A DNA stretch of 64,000 nucleotides from Nigrospora sphaerica (Eukaryota; Ascomycota; Sordariomycetes; Amphisphaeriales; Apiosporaceae). How positions within the stretch are numbered: position 1 is the stretch's first letter; each line of letters opens with the position of its first letter. The position numbers and the translations under genes were made by a program. The stretch lies in assembly GCA_018287875.1 (NCBI GenBank), contig JAGVVL010000022.1, positions 2,356,001-2,420,000 on the forward strand, given 5' to 3'. Shown piece by piece: positions 44,341-56,632 of this stretch. The notes under the pieces are model-generated. The model did not search any database. It was not told the origin of the DNA and was given only the letters and a program-made list of their open reading frames with translations.

Positions 44341-47236
44341 TCATTCCCTCTCGTGTGGCCGGTTGGGTTGGGCCCCGATGAGCCAGCCGACGCCCGAGGC
44401 CAATGTGCCCACGGCGGCCTCACGGAGCTGGTCCCTCTTGCGCGGCCGCCCGTGCAGCGAGTCATCGTCGCCGCCCGAGTCGTGTGCCTTCTCCTTGGCT
44501 TGGCTGCTGCGCTGGAGGTTGGAGATGGCGGAGAGGTTGCGCTGCGCCCGCGCCATGCTAGCCCTTGACAGGTCGAACAGCGACATGGGTGCCTCCTCTT
44601 GTTGCTTCGAGGGCTTCGCGCCCGCGTACTTGACCACGCCCGCTGGCACGGTGCTGCTGAAACCGCCCGGCATGGCCTGGACGTCGCCTTGGTCGTCCCA
44701 GGCCGACTCCTGCTTCTCCTCAGCCTTGACCGCGGCCACCAATTCCTCCTCGCAACGGCGGAAGACGTTGAGAATCTCCTGGAGCGTGGCCGGCGGCGCG
44801 ATTCGCAGCGCAGTGGACAGGCACTCAATGCGCTGCTCGAGATGGCGGATGTCTAGGTTGCCGTTCGACGTTCCAAAGTGCGTCGGCCGCGTAGTGCGCG
44901 CCGTACGGCGATATTTACCCGCCTGTAGCGCCGCCTTCCATGAGTATTCGTCCAAGACGCCTGGTGCTGGCTTCGCTGACAGGCCTTTGTGCCCATGACC
45001 GTTGGCTGAACTGCTGACCTGGGCCGGTCCGCCAATGGACGCCACGCGGTTGACAACATACGAATAGGCTGTTTCGAAGTCATCTTCCGTCAGGGCAGCA
45101 TCGATGCACATGGCCAGGACCCGTTTTTCCACCGTGGACGTCGAGTCGGGCATCGCCTCAGAAATTCCAGTGGCCCGCGACGGCCTGCCGTGGACGGGCA
45201 ACCCGGCCTTGACCATGTTGCAGCCAATCTCCAGCATATCCTGGAGCCGCGTATAGCTCTTGGGGTTTTGCTCCAGCAGCTTGCCAATGATCGAGACGGG
45301 ATCGGAGTGGACACGGAGGACCACGGGGGTGAAGGGCTCACCCTGCTTGAGGACTAGGCGGTAATCGCTGAGGCCATGCGTCGCCTTGAGCAGCGCCTCG
45401 ATCCTCGTGGCCACAGGCCCCTGCTCGGGGATCGTTTGGGGAAAAGCGTGTATTCTGGCCAGACGTCAGCTAGGGTTCTTGCGGATGTCAGGTATCGGAC
45501 CGCCTACATGTCATCGGCCTTGAGCAGACCACCTCGCGTCCGGTTCGGATTTGAGGCGTTGTCATAGGCGTTCATGGCCGCTTCCACGATGGTATCCTCT
45601 AGTACTTTGCTAGGCAGGGGCTTCTCAGGCGACTCTTCGTAAATAGACCGCGCCAAGAAATAGCCTGGAGAATACTGGTCAGCACCTCGGCGCTCAAGTA
45701 CTGTTTGGCAGGTTTGCACTTACGACCGCTGGCCAAAAAGGCTTTGAGGCATTCGACTTCAAGAAATTCTTTGTCAAGCTGCCCAAAAACCCCGTGAACA
45801 TGCACGCCCGACGATTCTGCTATTTCTTCGGCTCCCCAATCTCGCAACCACAACAGTTCATTACGCGCCCGAATCCAGTACCTGTCGTCTGTTTTGGGGG
45901 CATTGTTCCGGAGCGTGCTCAGGAACTTGGTCACTTCCATCTTCTGCTCTCGTTCCTCTTGGTGAAAGGCAAGCTCGCCCGCTCTCCTGACCGTACAAGG
46001 CACGCCTGCTTTCGTCAGAATGAAAGCACTCAGGGCCAGGGCGTGAAGAAGTTGCGTGGCCAGCTTTGTGGGTGCCGTCAATATATTGGACTCTTCCAGC
46101 AAATCGTTGCGCATGTATGTTGCATTCCGCGCAGAAATAATGTCCTGGTCGATCAGGTCGGGCAGAGGGGATAGCAGAGAGGAGGCCACTTGGAGAGTCG
46201 GACAGGGGTCCTCGTCCAAAAGGTTCATGACCTTGGTAATGATGGAGTTGACACCCGACAAGGCGTCAACCGAGGCTTCGGAGACCAGGTAGGCCGAAGC
46301 CAAAGCGGCACGAGCGTATCTCTGCTCCAAGTAGCCCTGCTCGTCGTCGCCGAGCCACATGGTACCGTAGCCCCCCAGGTCAGCGTCCGCAGGCCCATCC
46401 CACTGCTCTATTGCCTTGACGGCAACCCTCCAGGACTTGGAGGCGCGCGAAGTTAGCCATTCAAGCATGGCCTCCCAGCCTGGACAAAGCGGCCCGTTCT
46501 CTGAAGCGGCGCTTATCATGTCAATGCCCTGTCCATAGGCGTGCTTCCATCTCTTTTCATGATATAGCCACGGGCCTACCAGGCCCCGAAGATCGCGACC
46601 AATGTGGGACAGATGCTCGTCGTGGACACCCGTCTGCTCGAGCAACAGGGCCACAGCCGCTCGATCGCTCAGCTGCTCGAATTCGGCCAAGGTCTGGGGT
46701 ATCGGGTGGCTCGGATAGTATTCGTAGTTGCGGCGAAGCAGAGGCAAGAGGGTCGAGATCATCCAGGAGCGGATGCCTGGCGCGTGGTCCAGGAAGGGGA
46801 CGACGAGGTCGGGAAGCTGCGTGAGCAAGCCAGCCTCCTCATCTACCCGGTAGGCGCGGTGGAGGAGAAACTGGCTGACGGCGTCGGCGGCAGCACCATC
46901 CGGCGCATTCGGGGCAGCTAGGGGCAACAAGCGTAGCCTGCGAATCTTCTTGGCGGCCTCGGCGTCGGTAAAGTCCTCGACCGACGACCAGTCGAGGTTC
47001 TGCGGCGGTTCGGCGTCGGGCGTCCCTACCTCGGCGTCGAGGCGCTCGAGCAAGGACACATAGTCGCTGGGCGGGACGGTCTCGGGAAGACAAGTGAGGA
47101 GGATACGAAGAACCAGCTCCTTCTGGAGCACCTTGTCATGGCGCAGCGCCAACCATGTCAGGCTGTCGATATCGGACTTGATAGCGTAGTGGACGGCTAG
47201 CAGAACGATCTTGGGCGCAGAGAGAATAGCGGTCAT
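44341..47236 (-). CDS. sec39: Sec39-domain protein, Dsl1 tethering complex subunit
   Basis: Predicted exons 47236-45724, 45664-45508 and 45454-44341 encode 927 residues, the usual size in filamentous fungi and longer than yeast Sec39. It starts MTAILSAPKIVLLAVHYAIK, typical of this family. The body is a long alpha-solenoid with no catalytic motif. The first splice gives AFLASGRYFLARSIYEESPE and the second KADDIIHAFPQTIPEQ, both family-like. The C-terminal 150 residues are polar and end near GTLASGVGWLIGAQPN. Sec39 joins Dsl1 and Tip20 at the ER and tethers COPI vesicles returning from the Golgi; the animal relative is NBAS. Introns are 59 and 53 nt. The ATG at 47236 was chosen because the conserved N-terminus begins there, although the frame stays open upstream. 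Divergent from the NDUFS5-like gene. Confidence 0.9.
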
Positions 47237-48091
<855 letters not shown>

Positions 48092-48545
48092 ATGGCGTCC
48101 GGATACGGTCTTACCGGTGGTGAGTGACCCTGCCCTCGGTCTTCCCGCCCGCGCGCTCAATTAACCGCTTTCACAGGCCCCAGCCGATGCTTTCCATTCT
48201 GGCAAGAGGTTCTGGCTTGTTACGTCGTCAACACGAACAGTGACGACAACACGGGCAAGGCCAAGTGCGCACCGGTGTTGGAGGACTACTACGAGTGCTT
48301 GCACCACAAGAAGGAGGTCAGGAGCCCTTGCAAGACGCGCGGGCTACCCGCAAGCTGCCCCCAACTCGAGCGCGGGCGCAGACTGACCCCAAATCCAGGC
48401 CGCGAGAGTGAGAGCGCTGCAGGTTGCATACCGGAAAGCCGAGGCTTCGGCAGGCCAGTCGGACGCGCCCACCGCCGGCCAGATACGGAACTTGGGCCTC
48501 ATAGACAAGGACGAAGACACCAAGAAGGTGTTGGAGAAGGCATGA
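48092..48545 (+). CDS. NDUFS5-like subunit of respiratory complex I (twin CX9C protein)
   Basis: Predicted exons 48092-48119, 48177-48316 and 48399-48545 encode 104 residues. Two CX9C motifs are complete: C14-C24 (CFPFWQEVLAC) and C40-C50 (CAPVLEDYYEC). They should form a disulphide-linked helical hairpin imported by Mia40 into the intermembrane space. Length, SRCFPFWQE and YYECLHHKKE match the NDUFS5 (15-kDa, IP-type) accessory subunit at the intermembrane-space face of the complex I membrane arm. The C-terminal 45 residues are a charged helix. Splices are phase 1 and phase 0, with introns of 57 and 82 nt (GTGAGT and GTCAGG donors; the second is weaker). Other twin-CX9C proteins are the main alternative, but spacing and flanking residues favour NDUFS5. 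Confidence 0.88.
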
Positions 48546-49159
48546 TGGGCACGAATCCGAAGCGAGCGGGCCTGCCGGCGCGTGTACATATGGGACTCAG
48601 GGTATAAGGAATAGAGGCACCGACCACGACATGCCCCCATGCGTGTCCGACGGGCCGGGCACCTAGGGCCTACCAACGGCTGCTGCATGGCAAGCCTCGG
48701 GCGTGGTGAAAGTGATGCAGAGCCCGACAGAGATAGAGGATCCCATAGATACGGGCCTCATCTAGCGTGATGGCCAAATATGCCCCGACTCCATTTGGTA
48801 TTGATACCACAAGGGTACTGGAGCATGGTGACAGGTGTCCGTGATGTGGACTAGCTGTGCACGCCATTGCCCGCGACATGCCACAGACGTGAAGCCCGCG
48901 AGGGAAAGAGCGTCCGCCATCTGTGCAGGGAGCTACAGCAAACGGAAAGGGCCACTCCCAACAAGCTGGGCCAAACCGAGCTGAGCTTTCACCCTCTCTC
49001 TCTCAACTGCCCTTCTCTCGGTCCCCTCCATGTCTCTTGGGAATTCTACCTAAGGCCCTGTTGCCCGCAATCCCGTTTTCGTCAGAACAGCTACTGTCTG
49101 CACACGACACAGCTTGGCATTGGTCTTCGTGGCAAGGCCAGGGACTTTCGACTGCCAGC
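48546..49159. other. Intergenic region, no gene seen
   Basis: 0.6 kb between two plus-strand genes. The stretch 48960-49110 is pyrimidine-rich and fits a promoter and 5' leader for the next gene. Confidence 0.55.
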
Positions 49160-51301
49160 ATGCCCGTCTTTCGGGGCATCGACCTCGCAGTCGTTGCCAG
49201 CGATGGCGCCAAGAAGCTACCCGAGTACCCCCACCCCGATGCATCTTCGGTGCGCCTCGTAGCTGTTGCCGACCCTCCCGGCAACGGTCCACTGACCCCC
49301 AAGGCTTCCGAGGCCTCGATTCTTTCCGAGAGCGACCCGGCGCGGCAGAAGAAAGTTCATCCGGTGGTTTCTGTTTACATCCCTTCTATGCCCGGTACGC
49401 TGCGCGATCCTCGTGTTGCACATGGTCGTATTGATGGTACTGACCCCAGCCTAGGTGCACAGTTCTGGCTCAAGTACCACATTCTTCGCCCACCACCACA
49501 GGCCTCCCATTTGTTCTTCAAGATGTTCTTAAACGGTGCTCTAATCACATCGTGGGGCATGTCTCTGAGCACTGGGGAACAAGCCCAGCCGAGCCGCCCG
49601 TTAACCGGAACCGTGGTCCGCGCTTTGTACGAGCCCGAAGAAAAGTGGCGGGACGAGGGTACCAGGGCCGAGTACAAACATGTCGGAATCGAGACCAGAT
49701 ACTTTCACTTTATGCCGGGATCTGACCGTAAGTCGGTTGCTGAAGATGGGGGTCTGATCGAAGTGCGCATCTTCCGTTCCAGGGGAAGACGACGACGCAC
49801 CCCCAAGATGGCCGAGTATCGGGATCAAGAGCGTTACGGCATATCGTGCGTATTACCTTCCCCATGAGCTCCTGTCGACATGAATGCTGACTGGGAACCC
49901 AGTGCGCCGAGCGGCGGACTGGTCGAGAATCCGCAAGATGCCATATACTACAACTGGTTGCTAGTTGACCCGAAGAATGCGCCATATGCGACCTTCAACT
50001 TCCACTATCGGTCCATGCGGCGTCTCATTCAGCTCAGCTTGATCCCCCAAACCGGTAGCCGGTCGTCACTCCCCTATGAGACACCTGGCTCAGCGGGCGA
50101 CGGCATGGAGTCGCGCGCCGCTTCTCCCGCGAAAGAAGAAATAGATGTTTCAGCGGCTCAATTCGCCTTTGGTATCGACTCCCCCACGACGGCTGTGCCT
50201 CACGCAACCGCTATTCGCTCTGGAAGCGGTGCGGCCAATGATGCCGCTCCGGAGAGAAGGTTACGAAGTAACCCATTCCAGCTGCTTCCGACAGGCAACT
50301 CAGGACCCATGACGCCTCAACCGAGCACAGCTCTTCGCGATACTATCATGCCTACTCGTCTGCAACGTCCGCTACCGGATCCCCCTAAGGTAGATTCAAG
50401 ACGGTCGTCTCATTCCTCACTGAGATCTAACTGCCCGTCCCTCACGCCTTCCCTCGCGCAATATGTGGACAATGGCGAATTTGGCATCGACGACATCTCT
50501 ATCGGTCTGGCACATACTATCCTACCTGTAGCTCCGTCGATCGTGTCATTTTCTAGCTTGAGAGACAAGATTGGCGAAAAGGAAACTGGATCCCCTCTCT
50601 CAGAATACGAGAACTTGAAGGGAAGGAACGTTCCACACGATGACCACGACGAAACGATTTCTTTTTCCGATTACGAGAACTCTCTCTTTTCTTCGGGATC
50701 CTTGGGAGCCGCTCTCGACTTGCCCTCGCCATGCAACTACTTGTCGACGACGGGTAGCGTATCGGAGCGTCACATAGATCAAATCTCGTTACCTGTGGCC
50801 CGGCCCTGCCCAAGTCTTCCCGCCTCAGTATCGGAGAGTGCACTAACCGGAGAGCCATCTGCGGCTGGGTTCGGCACGCTGAGACTCAGCGAGTCCGAGT
50901 GGATAAGGCACACGCCATCGCCAGTTCAGCGCCGGTCGTTCCTCCGTATTTGGAGCCCACGAGCCGAGAAAAGATCTCCAAAAAATGTCTCAGAAGACAG
51001 CTGGCAGCAAAAGATACATAGCGACGTGGATAGACGGTCCTCGCACGATGCCAAGGGCTGCGATGCTGTAAGGAGCAACGCATCGACGGGGGATAAGGGG
51101 CAAACAACCTCCCCACGGGCCTTCCAGTCCAATGAACTCCTGCAAGGACAACAGGAGGACAGCAACAAAACGCACAGGGCACGCAAGAATGGTAGTCTTG
51201 GAGCTGCGCCTGCAGGAAAGCGCAGCACGTGGGAGTCATGTCGGGATATTCCCAACCGTGTGCGAGCCGCCGACGAGTACCCAGCAGACGACTGGATTTG
51301 A
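49160..51301 (+). CDS. Uncharacterised protein: folded N-terminal domain and long Ser-rich tail
   Basis: Predicted exons 49160-49845 and 49903-51301 encode 694 residues. The 57-nt intron (GTGCGT...CCAG) joins ERYGIS to APSGGLVENPQDAIYYNWLL in frame. The first 290 residues look folded, with alternating beta-like segments: FRGIDLAVVASDGAKKLPEY, LGAQFWLKYHILRPPP, HLFFKMFLNGALITSWGMSL and GLIEVRIFRSRGRRRR. A last conserved-looking piece, YATFNFHYRSMRRLIQLSLI, comes after the splice. The opening recalls fungal DUF7918-type proteins, which is only an impression. The remaining 400 residues are rich in Ser, Pro and charged residues and probably disordered, with many SP/TP sites. No catalytic motif, signal peptide or membrane segment is visible. 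Function unknown. Confidence 0.75.
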
Positions 51302-51617
51302 TGGCCAGCCTATAGCAAGAAGACAAGATCAGCCATGGCTGAGTGTAGGGGTCTGATATCTACTTTGTCAAGTGCGGCGCTTGAGGTGTGGCTGAGAGCT
51401 CTTTGCTAAACTTGTCTGGGTGTCCCATTGGTAAAATAGCTGAAGCCATGAAGAAAAGCGGCCGAGGACTCAGTGGGTGATGCAAAGGGACGATGAGTAC
51501 ATTAGATTAACATCAACCAGTTTGGGTGACCAACAAGTCAAGTGCACCCCGTGAACCCTTGTAACCCACCATCATCCGATCCTCCCACCCCTACCGCCGT
51601 CGTCGCTACTCGTGGTT
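51302..51617. other. Convergent 3' intergenic region
   Basis: 316 bp between two stop codons. It holds 3' UTRs; nothing else visible. Confidence 0.6.
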
Positions 51618-53458
51618 TTAGTACATGGGCTTGCGTCCCCGATTGAGGAAGGAAGGCTTCCAGCGCGCCGCCCGAATGGCCTTGTCGGCGACGCGGCGCG
51701 TCTGCGGGACCGTGGGCATCAGCACGCGGGCCTCGCCACCGCGGCCGAGGAAGCTGCTGCTCCCTGGCATCGCCAGCGGGTAGGACATGTCGTTTCTGCC
51801 GTCGCTCGCGCTCTCGAGTGGCGGCGTGGTGGCGATGGGGGGGACGACGGTGGCCGCCGTTTGGAAACGCGCGGCTTCACCCTCCCAGTCGGGCGCCGTC
51901 CACACGACGTCTTGCGTCGTCTCGGGCGTGGCACGGGCTCTCTCGGCGAGCGAGCCGGCGGGGGCGGCGGGGGGCCCGAAAATCGCCGACGGCGTGGGGG
52001 GCTCGGACGGCGTTACTTATGCGCGCGCGCACCAAAACATGTTAGTCGCACGTGTTTCTCTCCCCGCGGCGTCGTCCACGCGGGCCACAACTCACGACGC
52101 GGCCCCTCCGGGGCAGGCGGGCTCAGGGGGAAGGGGCCTTTCTCGCTTCCCTCCACGTCCTGGAGACGGACGAGCTCGGCGGCGGCGCTGAGCCCTTCGA
52201 AGAGGTTGCGCCCCCGCCATAGCTGTCGGGCCGCCGCGGAATAGCTTATCGGCGGACGGCACGGGACTCGTGGGAGACGAGGCCCGCTCGTTGGCCCGCC
52301 GAGGGCGCTATTGCGCGAACGGTTTGTAGCCGGCGGCAGGGGAGGGCTTGTGGGAAACGGGGGCTTCTCCTTACCGGCCATGAGGGTATGAAATCCCTTT
52401 TTCGGGTTCGCGGGGACATCCGAAAACGTGCCAGCCTCCCCGTGCAGCTGAGCGTCGACCTCCGACTGCTGCCGCATGGCCGCAGCCGGCGGGGTGGGCG
52501 TGCTGGGGTTCATGCCCAGTCGGCTGTCGATATGCTCGTTGGCCTCGAACTTGAACAGCTTTCGACCTCGCTGACTCTGGCTCCGTGCCCCGAGAGACAT
52601 GCGTGGGTGTTCAAAGGCATACCGGACCGACGCGGCCGGATCGAGGGTGCTCAATAGCTCGGCGTCGCGCGGCCCAAGTTTCAGTGGTCGCATCCGGCCT
52701 CCCACCAGATGCGTGCTGGCCTGAAGCGGATAACCCTCGATCGCCGCGTTGTGGCCCTGGCCGTTGAAGGCAGTGTAATTCTTGCCAAGAGTAATACTGC
52801 GCTCCAATGCCCACTGCTTCTCGTTGTTCGCTGCGGCAGAATTATCCGTCTCGACGCCGTCACGCCCCTGAACGAGCCAGTTGCTGTCCAAGCTGTGGAA
52901 CATCCTCCACTGCATGGGGTAGCAGAGGTTGGCTTCTGGACCCCGGGCTTGGTAACCACAACCTCCATCCGGAACGGCTGGAGAGGCAGGATGGGCAGGG
53001 AAAAGGATGTTGCGGGGGGGCTTCTCGTTGTACCGTTGGATGGCCTTCGGGCCGTCAACTGTAGTGGGCGCTCTCCAAGGCCGGCCCTGGTGCCGGGCGT
53101 GTCCACCAGTAGTTCCCTCTGGACGCATGCGCCGCTCCGTCGTACGCATCAGCTCCTGACCCAGCAGGCGGCCACGAAGCCGCACGTTCGTCTGCCGCCG
53201 CAAGGTATCTAACGTGGTCGGTTCCCCGTCATAGAGACCTCCAACCATCTCTTCGACTGTCTCATCCATGTCTCTGGCAAGCTCTTCTTCGTCCGCTCCA
53301 TCATCCAACATCCAGATGGAGTCCGACTCGGTGATGTTTCCGTCACTTGTCTCGCTCTCCTCGATCCAGCCCACTATCTCTCCACCTGGCCTGGACGAGC
53401 AACCGGAGGAAAAGTCGCCTCTGAGTGGGAGAAGGACGTCCGCTCCGATTGCCGACAT
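51618..53458 (-). CDS. Uncharacterised largely disordered protein
   Basis: Predicted exons 53458-52096 and 52015-51618 encode 586 residues. The 80-nt intron has a GTGAGT donor, a GACTAAC branch site and a TAAG acceptor. Splicing joins EGPR to LTPSEPPTPSAIFGPP and leads to a basic C-terminus (RAARWKPSFLNRGRKPMY). Near the N-terminus is an acidic patch, SIWMLDDGADEEELARDMDE, followed by a helical segment with LRRQTNVRLRGRLLGQELM. A middle part around PMQWRMFHSLDSNWLVQGRD and KLGPRDAELLSTLDP seems more ordered. The rest is Pro/Ser/Gly-rich. I recognise no domain, signal peptide or membrane helix. The clean intron with a consensus branch point is the best evidence that it is a real gene. Function unknown. 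Confidence 0.65.
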
Positions 53459-55458
53459 GGCTCGTGTGGGCTTTGCGGCTGATGTTGTGGTCTCCTACGA
53501 AAGTATAGGCTATATTCGTTAAGGAATCGATATATTCTATAGCTTGTTCGTCACCGAGCGGGCGCTGGTCTGGGGAGCGAAGGGTTTTGGCAAGACTGGT
53601 ATTTCGACCTCGATATTGCTTTCAGTCCGAGGCCCGGGTAGCCTTCTACTCAAGCTTTGTGTTTCTCGGCGAAGAGACAAATGACAACAGTTGGTAAGTA
53701 GTCAATGGGAATAAGCAGCGAGGGTCCCGGTCTGTAGATCGGTCATCTTCTGGGTCCCCCGCCTTTGTTCTTATTTCCGGCATTCGTCTTTGTTGTCTCG
53801 TACGAGAACATCGTATGTGCTGCATCCAGGAAAGGGCGCCACAACTGTGTTTGGATTCGTCAAAGGCACAAAGCCACAGTTCCTGCATTGACGACCTTGG
53901 TTGACTGTCGGGCGCTCAGAGCCGCTTCCGGAACACAGGGGCCGAGGCACGGGAAAGGCAATATTTTTAACAGACGTCCGCGGTATGGGATGACGTCATG
54001 AGAAAGAGGCGAGGACGTTGAAAACACCCGTGCCAGTGTCGGTCTCTGCACGGGGACCTTCGAGTCGTTTGGGCTTCCGGCCTACCCTTATTGTGAACAA
54101 CGGAATGCGTGGCGATGGGGAAAATGGAGGGCAAGCGAGTGAGGCATCAACGGCGCCATCCAGGTCACCGAGCACAAGCAGTTCAGTCAAGGACATGGAT
54201 TAACTGGTCTATATACTCTGGCCACTGCAAGATTAGCTGGGAGGAGACGGTGGCAGCAAGAAATCGCAACGTGCGTGCCATCATGGTGCTCGGCCGTGGC
54301 GGCCTGGCAGTCAGGGACGCCGTGGGTGTGGGAACGTATAGCCCGAAGCGAACGCAGCTGTTTGCAGACGGCCTTGAAGCCACATTCAAAGACTCGATCC
54401 CTAGAAACGTGCCTTGCGGCAGTGCAGCCTAGTCAGTAGACCAAGTTCCTGTTCGGCAGCCTCACCTCGAGCTCCGTGGGAGCACCACGGGCGAGACCAT
54501 GGCGAGATTCACCGCCGATTATCCTGTGCGGCAGCGGCAGGTATTGGCGAACACGGCATGGGAGGGAAGGTCCGGTTGCAAGGCGAGGGGAGCCTCCAGC
54601 GGCGCCGGCGGTGCTGCTGGTGCTGTTGCTGCTGGCGCTGCTGCTGCTTAGATGCAGCTCTTTTTAAGGGTGTTTGAGGGGCGGTGTGCCCACGCCGTTT
54701 GCTGCTAAATCAGGGACCCTGCCGAGGAGCGGGTTTCAAGGGCGAGTTTCAAGGTCATTACGTCATGTCGAGTCGTTTAAATGTTGCACCATAGGAATTT
54801 GCGATCAATTACGAGTTGCACTTTGCTGCTGGCAACCATCATGCTGGAATTTCTCGACCATATGCCGGCGAATGCTGCTTGCTGCTGCTTGCTGCCGCTG
54901 CTGATCGAAGGCCGGCAGTCGTCATGCTTCGCCACGTCTCGAAAACCCTCGGAACTGAAATAATGATACAAGGAACAGGCTGGAGGCGAAGGCCATGCTG
55001 GTATCCATGGGGAGAGAGGGTGAGGTATGGTGATCCAGGAGGGAAAGGGGAGGGAAATGGTCGCAAACCAACCTCCCGCCGCCGTTGAATCAGGTCGAGC
55101 CCGAGCCTTGCGTTTCCGGTATGGCAACGCGTACTCAAGCGGAAACGACTGGTTAGGAGACAACGAGGGGTGGTCATCAGTCGAACACTCTTGTCCCAAG
55201 ATTAGGGGGTGAAATAGGGAAACATGCGGGGGATTGCCTTTTCCTTCCTGCCTGCCGTGAGAAACTCCTGAATGTCGCAACTTTTCTGGTATCAGCCGGA
55301 ATCGCAGGCCTAGAGACAACACGAAAAACGGAATGGAAGCTAGTTAAAGGACGACACCTCAACCGAGTCCACAGAGCCGAGACTAGTCTCCAGCGTGGAC
55401 TCCCTAGGGAAGGCGTTAGTCAGCCACGGCCGAGGGGTTACCAATGTTGGCGAAGCCC
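53459..55458. other. 2.0-kb region between two minus-strand genes
   Basis: It should hold the promoter of the 586-residue protein gene and the 3' UTR of the Tra2-like gene. GCT/CTG-rich stretches occur at about 54610-54655 and 54875-54905. Frames on both strands are short and without recognisable domains. No RNA gene seen. Confidence 0.55.
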
Positions 55459-56632
55459 CTAAGGAGCACCTCCGTAGGCGTCGCGCTCAGGCCGGGCAGC
55501 CGAATCGGCGTAGCCCGAAGCAGCAGGCTCGCGGGATCGAGGGCCTTCGCGCTCAGAGCGCTCAAAGCCTCGGTCTCTGTCGCCGCCACGGCCACCATAG
55601 CGATCGTCACGGCCACCGCCACCGCCACCGTATCGGTCAACACGGCCATAGCCTTCGTCGCGGTCGCGGCGATCGTACGAGCGATCATCCCTGTAGCCGC
55701 CACGCTCCTCGCGGTAGCCACGCTCGTATCCGCCACGGTCATCGCGGTAGCTTCGGTCATAGCCACCACGGTCGTAGCCACGGTCGTAGTCACGGCGGTC
55801 CGAGCCACCACGGTACCGGTAAGGGTCGTCGCGGCCGCCGTAGCCACCGCCGTAGCCACCCCGGGGGCGTCGCTCATCAAAGCGGCCGCCTCTGCCACCA
55901 GGACCTCCATCTAAACGTGCGTTTAGTAAAAATGCACCGGCGGTAGAAAGAGCAGGGTAACTCACCTCGCTTGGGAGGGCCAAAGTACTTGCCGGGAGTG
56001 GGCGTGCGAGGGCGGGCACGACGAGCCTTCTCGATGCTCAGGGTGCGTCCCTCGATAACCTCACCCTGAAGACCATCCTTGGCGGCATCTGCCTGGTCCG
56101 AGGTGACCATCTTGACGAAGCCAAAGCCTCGGGACTCCTTGGTATGGGGGTCTCTCATGATCTGGGCCTTCTCGACCTCACCGTACTTCTCGAAGAGGCG
56201 ACTGACCTCACTCTCAGTCAGTTTGGGATGAATGCCAGTCACAAAAAGGTTAGAGCCAGGGTTGACGCTGCCTTCGCCGTCGCGGCTGCCGTTGTCATCC
56301 TTCATGCCGCTGGAACGAGTCTGTGTCAGCGCAAAGTAGGCATGGCGTAGTCTGCGTGGTGGCAGAGGGCTTACTGATCAGCGCGGCCGTTGGGCGAAGC
56401 AGAACGGCGTCGGGCATCGTGACCATCATCGCGAGGGCGAGGCGAGGCGCTTCGCTGATCACGCTCGTATCGGGGCTCGTCTGGACGCGGGAAAGCAATT
56501 GGGATTAGCGAGAGCCGGCACGGCCGCACGAGGCATTTGGTGGCCAGGCGACGGGACGGTGCGGTGCGGTGCGTGCTTACCATCGTAGCGCTCGCCATCA
56601 GCGGTCTCGTAGTCCATAGCGGCGGTGGCCAT
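55459..56632 (-). CDS. Tra2-like RNA-binding protein with one RRM and an RGG/RDY-rich tail
   Basis: Predicted exons 56632-56581, 56480-56375, 56309-55966 and 55910-55459 encode 317 residues. The N-terminal 70 residues are rich in Arg, Asp and Ser (RSASPRPRDD, RRRSASPNGR), a short RS-like region. One RRM spans about 73-148, with RNP2 LFVTGI at 74-79 and RNP1 RGFGFVKM at 113-120. A linker with RPRTPTPGKYFGPP follows, then from 168 a long tail of Gly, Arg, Tyr and Asp repeats (RGGYGGGYGGRDDPYRYRGG and similar). Relatives of transformer-2 bind purine-rich exonic enhancers and guide splicing in the nucleus. The third acceptor was set at CCAG 56310, because the earlier CAG leads to a stop. The antisense strand of the tail gives a long Ala/Thr/Val frame, which is an artefact. 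Confidence 0.87.

Noticed and set aside
52013..52095. Read-through C-terminus of the 586-residue protein (ending ...CFGARAHK)
   Set aside because: A GTGAGT donor, GACTAAC branch site and TAAG acceptor mark this part as an intron, and the downstream frame continues with protein-like sequence.
55416..55914. Long Ala/Thr/Val-rich frames on both strands over the Tra2-like gene
   Set aside because: They are shadows of the Gly/Arg/Tyr repeat exon, which has a clear RRM upstream and consistent splice sites.
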